The position numbers were made by a program, and so were the translations under genes. The notes under the pieces are model-generated. The model was not told the origin of the DNA and searched no databases. It was given only the letters and a program-made list of their open reading frames with translations. This document shows positions 6,635 to 14,480 of a stretch of 16,163 nt of DNA, one piece after another. Source of the DNA: JAAZNO01 sp012798275 (lineage in GTDB: Bacteria > Chloroflexota > Anaerolineae > B4-G1 > SLSP01); the NCBI GenBank assembly GCA_035347995.1, contig DAOPQD010000072.1, positions 1 through 16,163 of the forward strand, written 5' to 3'. How positions within the stretch are numbered: position 1 is the stretch's first letter; each line of letters opens with the position of its first letter.

Positions 6635-8521
6635 ATGTATGGTTATAGCGGCAAAATCCTTCACATTGATTTGAGCACGCGCAAGACCTGGGTTGAGGAG
6701 AAACCCGAATCGTGGTACAAGCTGTACATTGGCGGGGTTTCTATGGCCACGCGACTGCTCTGGGAGAACATCGAGGTCGGCTGCGATCCTCTGTCTCCGG
6801 GCAATCCCATCTGCATCGCCAACGGCATCTTCGCCGGGACGCCGGTGCCCGTAGGCGGCAAGTATGGACTGGCTTCCAAATCGCCGCTGACGGGGCTTGT
6901 CGGCGATAGCCTCTCTGGCAGCTGGTTCTCGATTGCTCTCAAGCGCGCCGGGTGGGACGGCGTCGTCATCCATGGTGCGAGCGACAAATGGATCACCGTC
7001 TTCATTGATGATGATCGGGTGCAGTTCCGGGATGCCAGCAAGCTGTTCGGCCTGGGCACTTTCGCCACCGAAGAGGCCATCCGTGCGGAGCTCGGCGACG
7101 ATCAGGTGCGCTCGGCAACCATTGGCCCGGCCGGAGAGAAGGGCGTGCTCTTTGCCAACGTCACCAATGACGGCCGACAGGCGGGGCGGACGGGGCATGG
7201 TGCGGTTTGGGGCTCCAAGAAACTCAAGGCGGTCTCGGTGCGGGGCACGCACGGCGTTACCGTCGCCGATCCCGAAACGCTGATGCAGCTCTCCTTCCAG
7301 ATTTCCGAGACCTCGCAGGGGCCTTACACCGCCAAGTATCGCATCCTGGGCACTTCGACGAACGTGCTCAACATGAACAAGCTGGGGTTGCTACCGACCC
7401 GCAATTACCAGGAGGGGGTTTTCGAGGGTGCAGAGCTGGTCAGCGGCGAGTATCTCGACGCGCACTACAAGGTCAAGAAGATCGCCTGCGCGCAATGTCC
7501 CATCGCCTGTGAGCAGATGTCGGCAGCGCCTGACGGGCCGTACAAGGGCGCGATGACGGGCGTTGAATACGAATGTCTCTTCGCCAACGGCCCGAACCTG
7601 GGCATCAGCGACTTGCGCGTCGTCATCAAGCTCATCGAGACTTGTGATCAGGGCGGGATGGACGCGATGAGCGGCGGGGTCACCGTTTCGTGGGCCATGG
7701 AGACGTTCGAGCGTGGCATCTTTACCAAAGAGGACTTCAAATGCGCCAAATACCCCGAGGGCTTTGAGCCGCATTTCGGCAACGCCGAGGCGGCGGTCAC
7801 GCTCATGGAGATGATCCGCGACCGCGAGGGCATCGGGGATTTGCTCTCCAAGGGGACGCGCCGCGCCAGTCAGATCGTGGACGCGGAGCGCGGCACGGAG
7901 ACCTACAAATGGGCGATGAACAGCAAGGGCCTGGAAAGTCCCGGCTACGACGCGCGGGGCCTGAAGACATTCTCCGTCGGCGTTGCGGTAGGGACGCGCG
8001 GAGGGTGTCACAATCGCAGCGCGGCTTACGATCCCGACATTCAGGGCGAGGTGGATCGCTTCTCCATTGACGACACCCGTGGGGAGATCGCCGCCAGCTC
8101 CGAGGAATACGCCGCGGTTTATGACACGCTGCCGCTGTGCAAGTTCATCCGCCGGTGCTTCACCGGCAAGGCCGACCGCGCCGGCGCCTGGCCTACCATC
8201 GCCAAACTCATCAACGCCACGACCGGCTGGAACTTCGGTTATGATGATGTGGAACTCATCGGCATTCGCGCGCACACCATCAAGAAGGCCTTCAATATCC
8301 GCGAGGGCTGGAAGCGTGCGGATGATGATCTGCCGTATCGCTGGAAGCACGATCCCATGACGAAGGGCGCTTCTGCCGGCCATGTGGTCACCGACGAGGA
8401 ACTGGAATATCTCAAGGACCTGTACTACGCCGCGAAGGGCTGGACCAAGGAGGGCCTCATTCCCAAAGCGAAGCTGCTCGAGCTCGGTATGGACGATGTT
8501 GCCGAGGAAATTGGGGTCTAA
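6635..8521 (+). CDS. Tungsten aldehyde:ferredoxin oxidoreductase-family enzyme (AOR/BamB-like)
   Basis: The catalytic subunit of the operon: 628 residues, typical of the AOR family, cytoplasmic, binding one [4Fe-4S] cluster and a bis-pterin tungsten cofactor. The cluster ligands are C285-x2-C288-x3-C292 with the distant fourth Cys502 in LPLCKF, the same layout as Pyrococcus AOR. The pterin-binding glycine segment is GRTGHGAVWGSKKLKAV. Near the metal, GVEYECLF places Glu313 followed by Cys314, and GTRGGCH carries His459, in line with the family glutamate and histidine. Members oxidise aldehydes to acids, reduce acids, or, as BamB, reduce aryl-CoA rings. The specific substrate cannot be read here. 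A strong AGGAGG lies 7 bases before the ATG. The following ferredoxin and Hdr genes recall the bam (class II benzoyl-CoA reductase) arrangement, but bamG-I-like genes are absent from the window. Confidence 0.92.
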   Translation: MYGYSGKILHIDLSTRKTWVEEKPESWYKLYIGGVSMATRLLWENIEVGCDPLSPGNPICIANGIFAGTPVPVGGKYGLASKSPLTGLVGDSLSGSWFSIALKRAGWDGVVIHGASDKWITVFIDDDRVQFRDASKLFGLGTFATEEAIRAELGDDQVRSATIGPAGEKGVLFANVTNDGRQAGRTGHGAVWGSKKLKAVSVRGTHGVTVADPETLMQLSFQISETSQGPYTAKYRILGTSTNVLNMNKLGLLPTRNYQEGVFEGAELVSGEYLDAHYKVKKIACAQCPIACEQMSAAPDGPYKGAMTGVEYECLFANGPNLGISDLRVVIKLIETCDQGGMDAMSGGVTVSWAMETFERGIFTKEDFKCAKYPEGFEPHFGNAEAAVTLMEMIRDREGIGDLLSKGTRRASQIVDAERGTETYKWAMNSKGLESPGYDARGLKTFSVGVAVGTRGGCHNRSAAYDPDIQGEVDRFSIDDTRGEIAASSEEYAAVYDTLPLCKFIRRCFTGKADRAGAWPTIAKLINATTGWNFGYDDVELIGIRAHTIKKAFNIREGWKRADDDLPYRWKHDPMTKGASAGHVVTDEELEYLKDLYYAAKGWTKEGLIPKAKLLELGMDDVAEEIGV

Positions 8522-8542
8522 CCGGAAGGGAAGGAGCGATTC

Positions 8543-9034
8543 ATGGTCACTTCGACTTCAAAATACAAGTACGTGACGTGCGATCCTGACAAGTGTATCG
8601 GCTGCCAGCTGTGTGAGTACATTTGCTCGTTCACCAAGACGGGGGAGTTCAACACCTATCGTAGCCGCATTCGGACGATTCGCGCTGAGGAAATTTTGAT
8701 TACCGCGGTAGCGTGTCGCACGTGCGAGAATGCGCCCTGCGTGATTGCCTGTACGCGTGATGCGCTCACTCAGGACTCCAATACCGGCATCATTCACGTC
8801 AACGCGGAGCGCTGTGATGGCTGCGCCTGGTGCATCGAGGCGTGCGACTTCGGCGCGATTTCCATCAATCCGGCGACCAAGCTGGCGGAAATCTGCGATC
8901 AATGTGAGGACCTCGAAGAAGGCCCGCAGTGCGTGAAGTGGTGTCCCAAGGACGCTCTGGAATTGACTACGCCGGAGCAGCGCGCCCAGCGCGCCCGCCG
9001 CAAGCTGGCAAAGGAAGAAGTGCTGGGCTCATAG
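8543..9034 (+). CDS. Four-cluster ferredoxin electron-transfer subunit (HycB/BamC-like)
   Basis: A 163-residue protein with sixteen cysteines in four groups: C18/21/24/28, C58/61/66/70, C91/94/97/101 and C118/121/130/134. The wider spacings in groups two and four are those of the DmsB/HycB family, which carries four [4Fe-4S] clusters in a wire. Cys13 is an extra cysteine. BamC of class II benzoyl-CoA reductase and the small subunits of other multisubunit AORs are of this type. It most probably takes electrons from, or gives them to, the tungstoenzyme encoded 21 bases upstream and links it to the HdrA-MvhD flavoprotein. AAGGAG precedes the ATG. The C-terminus is basic and charged (about residues 145-160). 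A strong hairpin follows the stop codon. Confidence 0.9.
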   Translation: MVTSTSKYKYVTCDPDKCIGCQLCEYICSFTKTGEFNTYRSRIRTIRAEEILITAVACRTCENAPCVIACTRDALTQDSNTGIIHVNAERCDGCAWCIEACDFGAISINPATKLAEICDQCEDLEEGPQCVKWCPKDALELTTPEQRAQRARRKLAKEEVLGS

Positions 9035-9051
9035 CGGAGAGCCGAGAAAGT

Positions 9052-9093
9052 GAAAAGGCGAGGGGCGCGGCAGCGCCCTCTTCGCCTTTTTCT
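9052..9093 (+). terminator. Intra-operon intrinsic-terminator-like hairpin
   Basis: AAAAGGCG (9053-9060) pairs with CGCCTTTT (9083-9090). The inner arms GGGGCGC and GCGCCCTC extend the stem with one small internal mismatch, closing on a GGCA loop. The 3' side runs into a T-tract, so the structure has both parts of a Rho-independent terminator. It sits in the 78-base gap between the ferredoxin stop and the hdrA GTG. The downstream genes are on the same strand with no obvious new promoter, so it likely acts as a partial terminator or RNA-stability element. Confidence 0.7.
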
Positions 9094-9112
9094 GTGACAA
9101 GGAGCGCGATCT

Positions 9113-11773
9113 GTGGCCAAGGTAACCCGTGAAATAGATTACGAAAACGATCCCCCGCGCATTGGCGTCTACGTGTGCCATTGCGGCTCCAATATTGCCA
9201 GTGTGATCACGCCCTCGGAAGTCGTGGAATATGCCAGGAACCTGCCCGGCGTGGTGGTGGCTAAAGAGCACCGCTACACCTGTTCCGACCCAGGGCAGAG
9301 CATGATTCAGCAGGACATCCATGACTACGGGCTGAACCGGGTCGTGGTGGCCGCGTGCAGCGTGGCCATGCACGAGCCTACGTTCCAGGCCTGCATTGCC
9401 GATGCGGGCCTCAATCCTTTCATGTTCCAGATGGCGAACATCCGCGAGCATTCCTCGTGGGTGCATGCGCACGAAAAAGAAGCCGCCACTGAGAAAGCCA
9501 AAGAAATCGTCGCCTCGGCGGTGGCGAAAGTGACCTACGTCCGCCCGCTGGAGATGTTTGAAGTGCCGGTGACGCGCCGGGCCTTGATCATCGGTGGCGG
9601 CATCGCCGGCATCAGTGCCGCGCTCGATCTGGCGGACATGGACATCGAGACCTATTTGGTGGAGAAGACCCCCTCCATTGGCGGGCGCATGGCGCAGCTC
9701 GACAAGACCTTCCCGACCATGGATTGCTCCATCTGCATCGAGGCACCGAAGATGGTGGACGTGGGCAAGAATCACAACATCCACATCCTCAGCTACTCCG
9801 AGGTCAAAGAGGTCAATGGCTATATCGGCAATTTCAAGGTGAAAGTGGAACGCAAGCCGCGCTATGTGCTGCTGGACAAGTGTACGGGCTGCGGCCTGTG
9901 CGCGGAAGTCTGCCCCATTGACGTCCCCAATGTCTTCGAGGAGGGGTTGGGGCCGCGCAAGGCGATTTATGTGCCGATGGCGCAGGCGGTGCCTTCGATC
10001 TACACCATTGACATGGATGCCTGCATCAAGTGCTTCAAGTGTGTGGACGCCTGCGGCTCCCTGAGCGCCATTGACTTCGCGCAGCAGCCGGAGATCCTCG
10101 AGCTCGAGGTCGGCACGATTATCATCGCTACCGGCTACGACACCTGGGACCCGGCGGAGATCGAGGAATACGGTTTCGGCGTCTACGAAAATGTCACGAC
10201 GATGATGGAAATCGAGCGCCTGCACTGCGCGGGCGGCCCGACGGTGGGCGAGTTTGTGCGTCCCTCCGACGGCAAAATGCCTCACAGCCTGGCGCTCATT
10301 CAGTGCGTCGGCTCGCGCGATAAGCGTTATCACGAGTACTGCTCCGGCTTCTGCTGCATGTACACCATCAAGAACGCGCTGCTGCTCAAGTGGCTCTACC
10401 CGGAGATGGACATCACCATCTTCCGCATTGACATCCGCACGCCGGGCAAGACCTACGAGGAGTTCTACGAACGGGCGCGCGAAGCGGGCATTCACTTCAT
10501 CCAGGGACGGCCCTCCGAGATTGTCGAGGACCCCGTCACCAAGAACCTGATCGTCCATGCGGAGAACATCGGCACGGGGCGGCACGTGGCGTTGGAAGTG
10601 GAGATGGTGGGGCTGGCGAACGCCGCGATCCCCTCGGCGGGCTCCTTCGATCTGGGGCGCGTGCTCACGGTGCCGAACGACACTCACGGCTGGTTCATGG
10701 AATCCCATCCCAAGCTCAAGCCGCTGGACACGCCGACGGAGGGCATTTACCTGGCGGGGGCCGCGCAAGGCCCCAAGGACATCCCCCAGAGCGTGAGTCA
10801 GGGCAGTGGCGCTGCGGGACGGGCGGCGCGAGTGCTCAACGCGGGGCAGTGGGAGATTGATCCCATCATCGCGTATGTGGACCCCGCACGTTGCATCAAC
10901 GCGCGAGGCGGCAAATGTGACATCTGCTATCGCACCTGCCCTTACGGCGCGGTCATCAATCTGCCGGGGACGGGGCAACCTTCGAGCATCATCCCGGCGA
11001 AATGCCACGGCTGTGGGACGTGCGTGGCGGAATGTCCGCAAAACGCCATCTCGCAATATCATTTCACGGATGGGCAGATCGTCGCGCAGCTGCACGCCTT
11101 GCTGGCGGATAGACCTGAGGAGAAAGTCATCGCCTTCACCTGCCGCTGGTGCAGCGGGATGGGCGCGGATAACGCCGGTACGAGTCACTTCGAGTATCCC
11201 GCGAATACGCGCAATATCCTGGTGATGTGCGCCGGCCGCGTGGACGCCGACTTTGTCATGGAGGCGTTCCGGCTGGGCGCGGGCGCGGTGCTCGTATCGG
11301 GATGCCATCCCCAGGATTGCCACTACATCTCCGGGCGCGGCTTCGCCGAGACGCGCATCACGCGGCTCTTCGGCCAGCTGGAGAAGCTCGGCATTTCGCC
11401 GGGGCGTTTCCGGCTGGAATCGGTCTCGGCGACGGAGGGGGCCAAGTGGGCGCGCATCATGCGGGAGATGAGCGCCGTGGTCCGCGAGTTGGGCCCGGAG
11501 GGCATTCGGGCGGAGAACGCCAAGGCGCTGCCGCAGCTCACCAAACGGCTGACACGGATGCGGGAGGTGCCCGAAGTGGATTATTTCCTGCGCCTTGTCG
11601 AAGGGGCGCCGCTCAAGGAAGCGGAGGCCGGCGTCAAACAGGCGCGCGACAAGGGCCTGAGCCAGACGGTGGGGGCGACGGCCTGTGAGATGCCGCAAGT
11701 GCCCGCCTGTGATGTGTGTCAGCTCGCCGCGGCCTGTGCGCCTGAAGTCAAGCAGGCGAAAGGAGGCCGGTGA
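9113..11773 (+). CDS. hdrA: HdrA-MvhD fusion: heterodisulfide reductase-type FAD/iron-sulfur subunit A
   Basis: An 886-residue flavoprotein, larger than a stand-alone HdrA. In order: an N-terminal HdrA domain (YVCHCGSNI, about 15-150); an FAD Rossmann motif GGGIAG from Gly161; an inserted two-cluster ferredoxin (C257/260/263/267 and C304/307/310/314); the HdrA cysteine set C398, C410, C414, C415; a C-terminal two-cluster ferredoxin (C594/602/605/609 and C631/634/637/641); and an MvhD domain with C677/C680, C706, C731 and C736 for a [2Fe-2S] cluster. An extra 90-residue tail ends with C858/866/869/875. HdrA is the electron-bifurcating flavin subunit of HdrABC; MvhD connects it to a partner oxidoreductase. 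Here the likely partner is the AOR/ferredoxin pair encoded upstream. The start is GTG, chosen for AAGGAG 8 bases upstream and because the N-terminal domain is complete. Confidence 0.92.
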   Translation: MAKVTREIDYENDPPRIGVYVCHCGSNIASVITPSEVVEYARNLPGVVVAKEHRYTCSDPGQSMIQQDIHDYGLNRVVVAACSVAMHEPTFQACIADAGLNPFMFQMANIREHSSWVHAHEKEAATEKAKEIVASAVAKVTYVRPLEMFEVPVTRRALIIGGGIAGISAALDLADMDIETYLVEKTPSIGGRMAQLDKTFPTMDCSICIEAPKMVDVGKNHNIHILSYSEVKEVNGYIGNFKVKVERKPRYVLLDKCTGCGLCAEVCPIDVPNVFEEGLGPRKAIYVPMAQAVPSIYTIDMDACIKCFKCVDACGSLSAIDFAQQPEILELEVGTIIIATGYDTWDPAEIEEYGFGVYENVTTMMEIERLHCAGGPTVGEFVRPSDGKMPHSLALIQCVGSRDKRYHEYCSGFCCMYTIKNALLLKWLYPEMDITIFRIDIRTPGKTYEEFYERAREAGIHFIQGRPSEIVEDPVTKNLIVHAENIGTGRHVALEVEMVGLANAAIPSAGSFDLGRVLTVPNDTHGWFMESHPKLKPLDTPTEGIYLAGAAQGPKDIPQSVSQGSGAAGRAARVLNAGQWEIDPIIAYVDPARCINARGGKCDICYRTCPYGAVINLPGTGQPSSIIPAKCHGCGTCVAECPQNAISQYHFTDGQIVAQLHALLADRPEEKVIAFTCRWCSGMGADNAGTSHFEYPANTRNILVMCAGRVDADFVMEAFRLGAGAVLVSGCHPQDCHYISGRGFAETRITRLFGQLEKLGISPGRFRLESVSATEGAKWARIMREMSAVVRELGPEGIRAENAKALPQLTKRLTRMREVPEVDYFLRLVEGAPLKEAEAGVKQARDKGLSQTVGATACEMPQVPACDVCQLAAACAPEVKQAKGGR

Positions 11774-12453
11774 TGGCGAACGTGCTGAATCCCTTCGTTG
11801 TGGAATTGGCGGGCCGGCGCGGCGGGAATCAGGTCTTGCAGTGTTATCAATGCGGCACCTGTTCCGGCTCCTGCCCGGTGATTGAGGAGATGCAATACGG
11901 TCCGCGGCGGATCTTGCACATGATTCAATCGGGGGAGGAGGAGCGGGTGCTTTCCAGCCGCGACATGTGGTTCTGCGTGTCGTGTTATTCCTGCACCAAT
12001 CGCTGTCCGCGCGAAATTCCCATCACCGAGCTGATGGCGACGCTGCGGGAGCTGGCGGTGGAGAAAGGCTACGCGCGGGATTTGGAGGCCGACTTCGGCC
12101 AATCTTTCGCGGAGACGTACAAGCATTACGGGCGCCTCTTCGAGCCGGAGCTGATGCTCCGGTACTATCTGCGCACTTTCGACCTCAAGGGCCTGCTGGG
12201 GATGATTCCCCTGGCGTTGCCCATGGTGCTCAAAGACAAGCTGCCGTTCATCCCCGAAAAGGTGCGGGAGCCGGCGCAGCTGGAGGCGTTGTGCCCGGAG
12301 CCTCCCAAGGCCACCGCTTCCGAAACCCAGGCGCAGCGCAAGCGGCGTTGGCTGCCCTGGTTGGCAAGCGGCGTGACGTTGCTGTTAGGCGCGGGGGCGA
12401 GCGGCGCGCTGTGGCGCTCTTCGGCGCGCCGTGCTAAGGAGGCCCGACGATGA
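11773..12453 (+). CDS. hdrC: HdrC-like iron-sulfur subunit with predicted C-terminal membrane anchor
   Basis: A 226-residue protein with the two [4Fe-4S] motifs of HdrC, C24/27/30/34 and C68/71/74/78, followed by a helical linker. HdrC carries electrons from HdrA to HdrB. Unlike a typical soluble HdrC, residues about 193-214 form a hydrophobic stretch preceded by Lys-Arg-Arg and followed by an Arg-rich tail, the look of a single transmembrane helix with basic flanks. The ATG overlaps the hdrA stop by one base (TGATG), with AGGAGG 6 bases upstream. An alternative GTG at 11770 is only 3 bases from that site, so the ATG is preferred. Translational coupling to hdrA is likely. Confidence 0.88.
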   Translation: MANVLNPFVVELAGRRGGNQVLQCYQCGTCSGSCPVIEEMQYGPRRILHMIQSGEEERVLSSRDMWFCVSCYSCTNRCPREIPITELMATLRELAVEKGYARDLEADFGQSFAETYKHYGRLFEPELMLRYYLRTFDLKGLLGMIPLALPMVLKDKLPFIPEKVREPAQLEALCPEPPKATASETQAQRKRRWLPWLASGVTLLLGAGASGALWRSSARRAKEARR

Positions 12454-13310
12454 CCTACGGTTACTATCCCGGATGCAGTCTGCTTTCCAGCGCCAAGGAG
12501 TACGACCTCTCGTTGCGGCTGACGTTTGCGCGCCTGGGGATCGAGCTCGTGGAAGTGGAGGATTGGAATTGTTGCGGCGCCGTCCATGGCGAAGGCCAGG
12601 GGGTGATTGCCTTGCCGGCGCGGAATCTGGCGCTGGCGGAAGCGCAGGGCCTGGACACCCTCATCGCGCCGTGCAGCGGGTGCTATCACAACCTGCGGCG
12701 CGCCAGCAAGGCCGTTGAGGCCGACAAGGCCACCCGGCAGCTGGTCAACGCGAGCCTGGCGGAAGGGCTGCAGCTCAAGGGGAACATTCGGGTGCTGCAT
12801 CCGCTTTACGTCCTGCTGCAGGAGTACGGTCTGGAGCGGATCAGGGCGCAGGTGACGCAACCGCTCACCGGCATGAAGGTAGCGCCGTATTACGGTTGCA
12901 TGTTGACCCGTCCCAGGGATGAATTCGACAGCCCTGAGCGCCCGGCCGGCCTGGATGAGTTGCTGATGGCGCTGGGGGCGGAAGTCGTGGACTATCCCTT
13001 CAAGGCGAAGTGTTGCGGCGGCGCGGTGGCCATCTCGCACAGCGCGGTCACGGCGAAGCTCACGGGGAAGGTGTTGGATTCGGCCAAGGAGGCGGGTGCG
13101 GAGATGGTGACGCTCGCCTGTCCCATGTGCCACACGGCGTTGGACCTCTATCAGAGCAAGGCCGAGCGCGCTGTGGGGCACGACCTGGATTTGCCAGTGT
13201 TGTACTTCACGCAGTTGCTCGGATTGGCGCTGGGGATCGCGGCCTCGCAGTTGGGGTTCAAGCGACATATCGTCTCGCCGCTGCCGCAACTGGCGCGCCT
13301 GGGATTCTGA
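12450..13310 (+). CDS. hdrB: HdrB-like subunit with two CCG cysteine motifs
   Basis: A 286-residue protein of the HdrB family. Two CCG motifs are complete: C9-x31-C41-C42-x32-C75-x2-C78 and C150-x37-C188-C189-x34-C224-x2-C227. In methanogen HdrB these bind the two non-cubane [4Fe-4S] clusters that split the CoM-S-S-CoB disulfide. A bacterium of the type suggested here is not expected to use those coenzymes, so the disulfide, thiol or other acceptor is unknown. The ATG overlaps the hdrC stop (ATGA) and has AAGGAGG 7 bases upstream, indicating tight coupling. It is the catalytic end of the HdrABC branch. Confidence 0.9.
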   Translation: MTYGYYPGCSLLSSAKEYDLSLRLTFARLGIELVEVEDWNCCGAVHGEGQGVIALPARNLALAEAQGLDTLIAPCSGCYHNLRRASKAVEADKATRQLVNASLAEGLQLKGNIRVLHPLYVLLQEYGLERIRAQVTQPLTGMKVAPYYGCMLTRPRDEFDSPERPAGLDELLMALGAEVVDYPFKAKCCGGAVAISHSAVTAKLTGKVLDSAKEAGAEMVTLACPMCHTALDLYQSKAERAVGHDLDLPVLYFTQLLGLALGIAASQLGFKRHIVSPLPQLARLGF

Positions 13311-13331
13311 CACGCGGCGAAGGAGTTTATC

Positions 13332-14294
13332 ATGCGACGTGGTGCGACGCTAAAAACCAAGACAGAGCAGCGGCTCATCCTTGACCGTAAAATGGTGCCC
13401 CTGCACTCCACACTCACCTGGGATCTGGACCGTTGTGTGGGTTGTCAGATCGGCCCGCTGGTCTGCCCCAAGGACGCCATTCTTCATGTGCCGGCAGTGC
13501 TGGAAAACGGTCGGCTGGTGAAAAAGGCCTCGGTGGACATTGACGCGGAGAAGTGCGTCTTCTGCGGCATGTGCACGGTGATGTGCCCGACCCATGCCAT
13601 CACCATGACGGTCAACGGCAAAGAAGAAGTGCCAGTCCAGAAATTCGAGGCTTTCCCGCTGCTGATTGAATCCAACAAATTCAACCGCGCCGCCTTCGAC
13701 ATGAGCCGGAAGGATTTCGTCATCGAAAACTGCCCGGCGAACGTGATCAGCTACGATGCGGCGGCAGACACGCTCAAGGTGGATCAGAAATACTGCATCC
13801 GCTGTCGGCAATGCGAGGTGGCCAGTGATGGCGCATTCACCGTGGTGCAGCCGTGGCAGGGCAGCGTGACTCTGCGGCAGGAGCGGTGTGTCGAAGGCTG
13901 CCGGGCCTGCGCGGACATCTGTCCGACGCGCGCGCTGCACCTCGACGAGAGCGGGGAGCTGGTGTTGGCGGATTATTACTGCATCAAGTGTGGCGCGTGT
14001 ATGCAGGTCTGCCCGGTCAAGGCGCAAGTGGAGACGTACGCGGTGCCTTACGAGTACGCTGGGACGACCTACACCCGCGAGCACGAGCGCATCACCAACC
14101 TGGAGGAACTGCCCATCGTCGTTGAGAGATGGCGCATCGGGCACACCGAAGTTCAGAGTGGCGCCTGGATCGCGGCACTCATCCGCCTGGCGGACGACAA
14201 GGCCGGGGAGCTGGAGATTGATCGCAAGCGCGCGCTCAAGCGGCGTGACCTGTTCATTGCGCTCAAAGGGGGGCGGGCGCTGCTGGAGAAATAA
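13332..14294 (+). CDS. Polyferredoxin (FwdF/MvhB-like 4Fe-4S protein)
   Basis: A 320-residue protein with nineteen cysteines. Complete motifs are C75/78/81/85, C186/190/193/197 and C217/220/223/227. The first group (C35, C38, C45) and the middle group (C134, C155, C158, C161) are altered in spacing, and the first lacks one of the usual four cysteines. It resembles methanogen polyferredoxins that conduct electrons between flavin or tungsten enzymes and ferredoxin. Closing the AOR-Hdr operon 21 bases after hdrB, it is a candidate acceptor or distributor of low-potential electrons. GAAGGAG lies 7 bases before the ATG. The last 48 codons, from codon 273, are repeated at 15677-15822. Confidence 0.87.
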   Translation: MRRGATLKTKTEQRLILDRKMVPLHSTLTWDLDRCVGCQIGPLVCPKDAILHVPAVLENGRLVKKASVDIDAEKCVFCGMCTVMCPTHAITMTVNGKEEVPVQKFEAFPLLIESNKFNRAAFDMSRKDFVIENCPANVISYDAAADTLKVDQKYCIRCRQCEVASDGAFTVVQPWQGSVTLRQERCVEGCRACADICPTRALHLDESGELVLADYYCIKCGACMQVCPVKAQVETYAVPYEYAGTTYTREHERITNLEELPIVVERWRIGHTEVQSGAWIAALIRLADDKAGELEIDRKRALKRRDLFIALKGGRALLEK

Positions 14295-14480
14295 ACGGTC
14301 GGCGCCGGCTGGACGTTTCGGGAAGAATTGCCCTCTCCTCGAAAAATGGCTCACGGATCAGAAAGGGTGACGCGAACTTCAGTTCGCTCTCAGGCTCCCG
14401 CCGTGGAATGAATGCCGGGTCTGCCAGGTCAAGCCCGCCGAGGCCCGCCTTGGCGGGCCTCGGCGGGCTCCCTTCTATAA
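14149..14480 (+). repeat. 332-bp direct repeat, copy 1
   Basis: Bases 14149-14480 recur at 15677-16008, offset 1528, with two mismatches seen by eye (14406 G to A, 14437 G to C). Copy 1 covers the 3' end of the polyferredoxin gene plus 186 bases downstream. That tail holds a TTCA-loop hairpin (14372-14387), a GGAATGAAT module (about 14405-14420) and the 18-bp stem at 14432-14469. This copy is the parent, because its coding part is in frame with the intact gene. Confidence 0.95.
14432..14469 (+). terminator. 18-bp perfect stem, candidate operon terminator
   Basis: AGCCCGCCGAGGCCCGCC (14432-14449) and its exact inverse (14452-14469) are separated by only TT. The stem is followed by CCCTTCTATA, a weak T-rich tract. 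It lies about 140 bases after the polyferredoxin stop and could end the AOR-Hdr operon. It is also part of the repeated segment; copy 2 (15960-15997) has one mismatch in the stem. Confidence 0.5.

Noticed and set aside
9029..11698. 889-codon open frame on the minus strand opposite hdrA
   Set aside because: It lies entirely antisense to the clearly recognisable HdrA-MvhD gene, is rich in Arg/His/Ala as expected of a GC-rich shadow frame, and shows no family motifs.
6635..14294. Possible selenocysteine codons in the AOR-Hdr proteins, as in some MvhD/BamF and HdrA proteins
   Set aside because: All expected cysteine positions of the MvhD and HdrA motifs are ordinary Cys codons, and each gene ends at a natural domain boundary.
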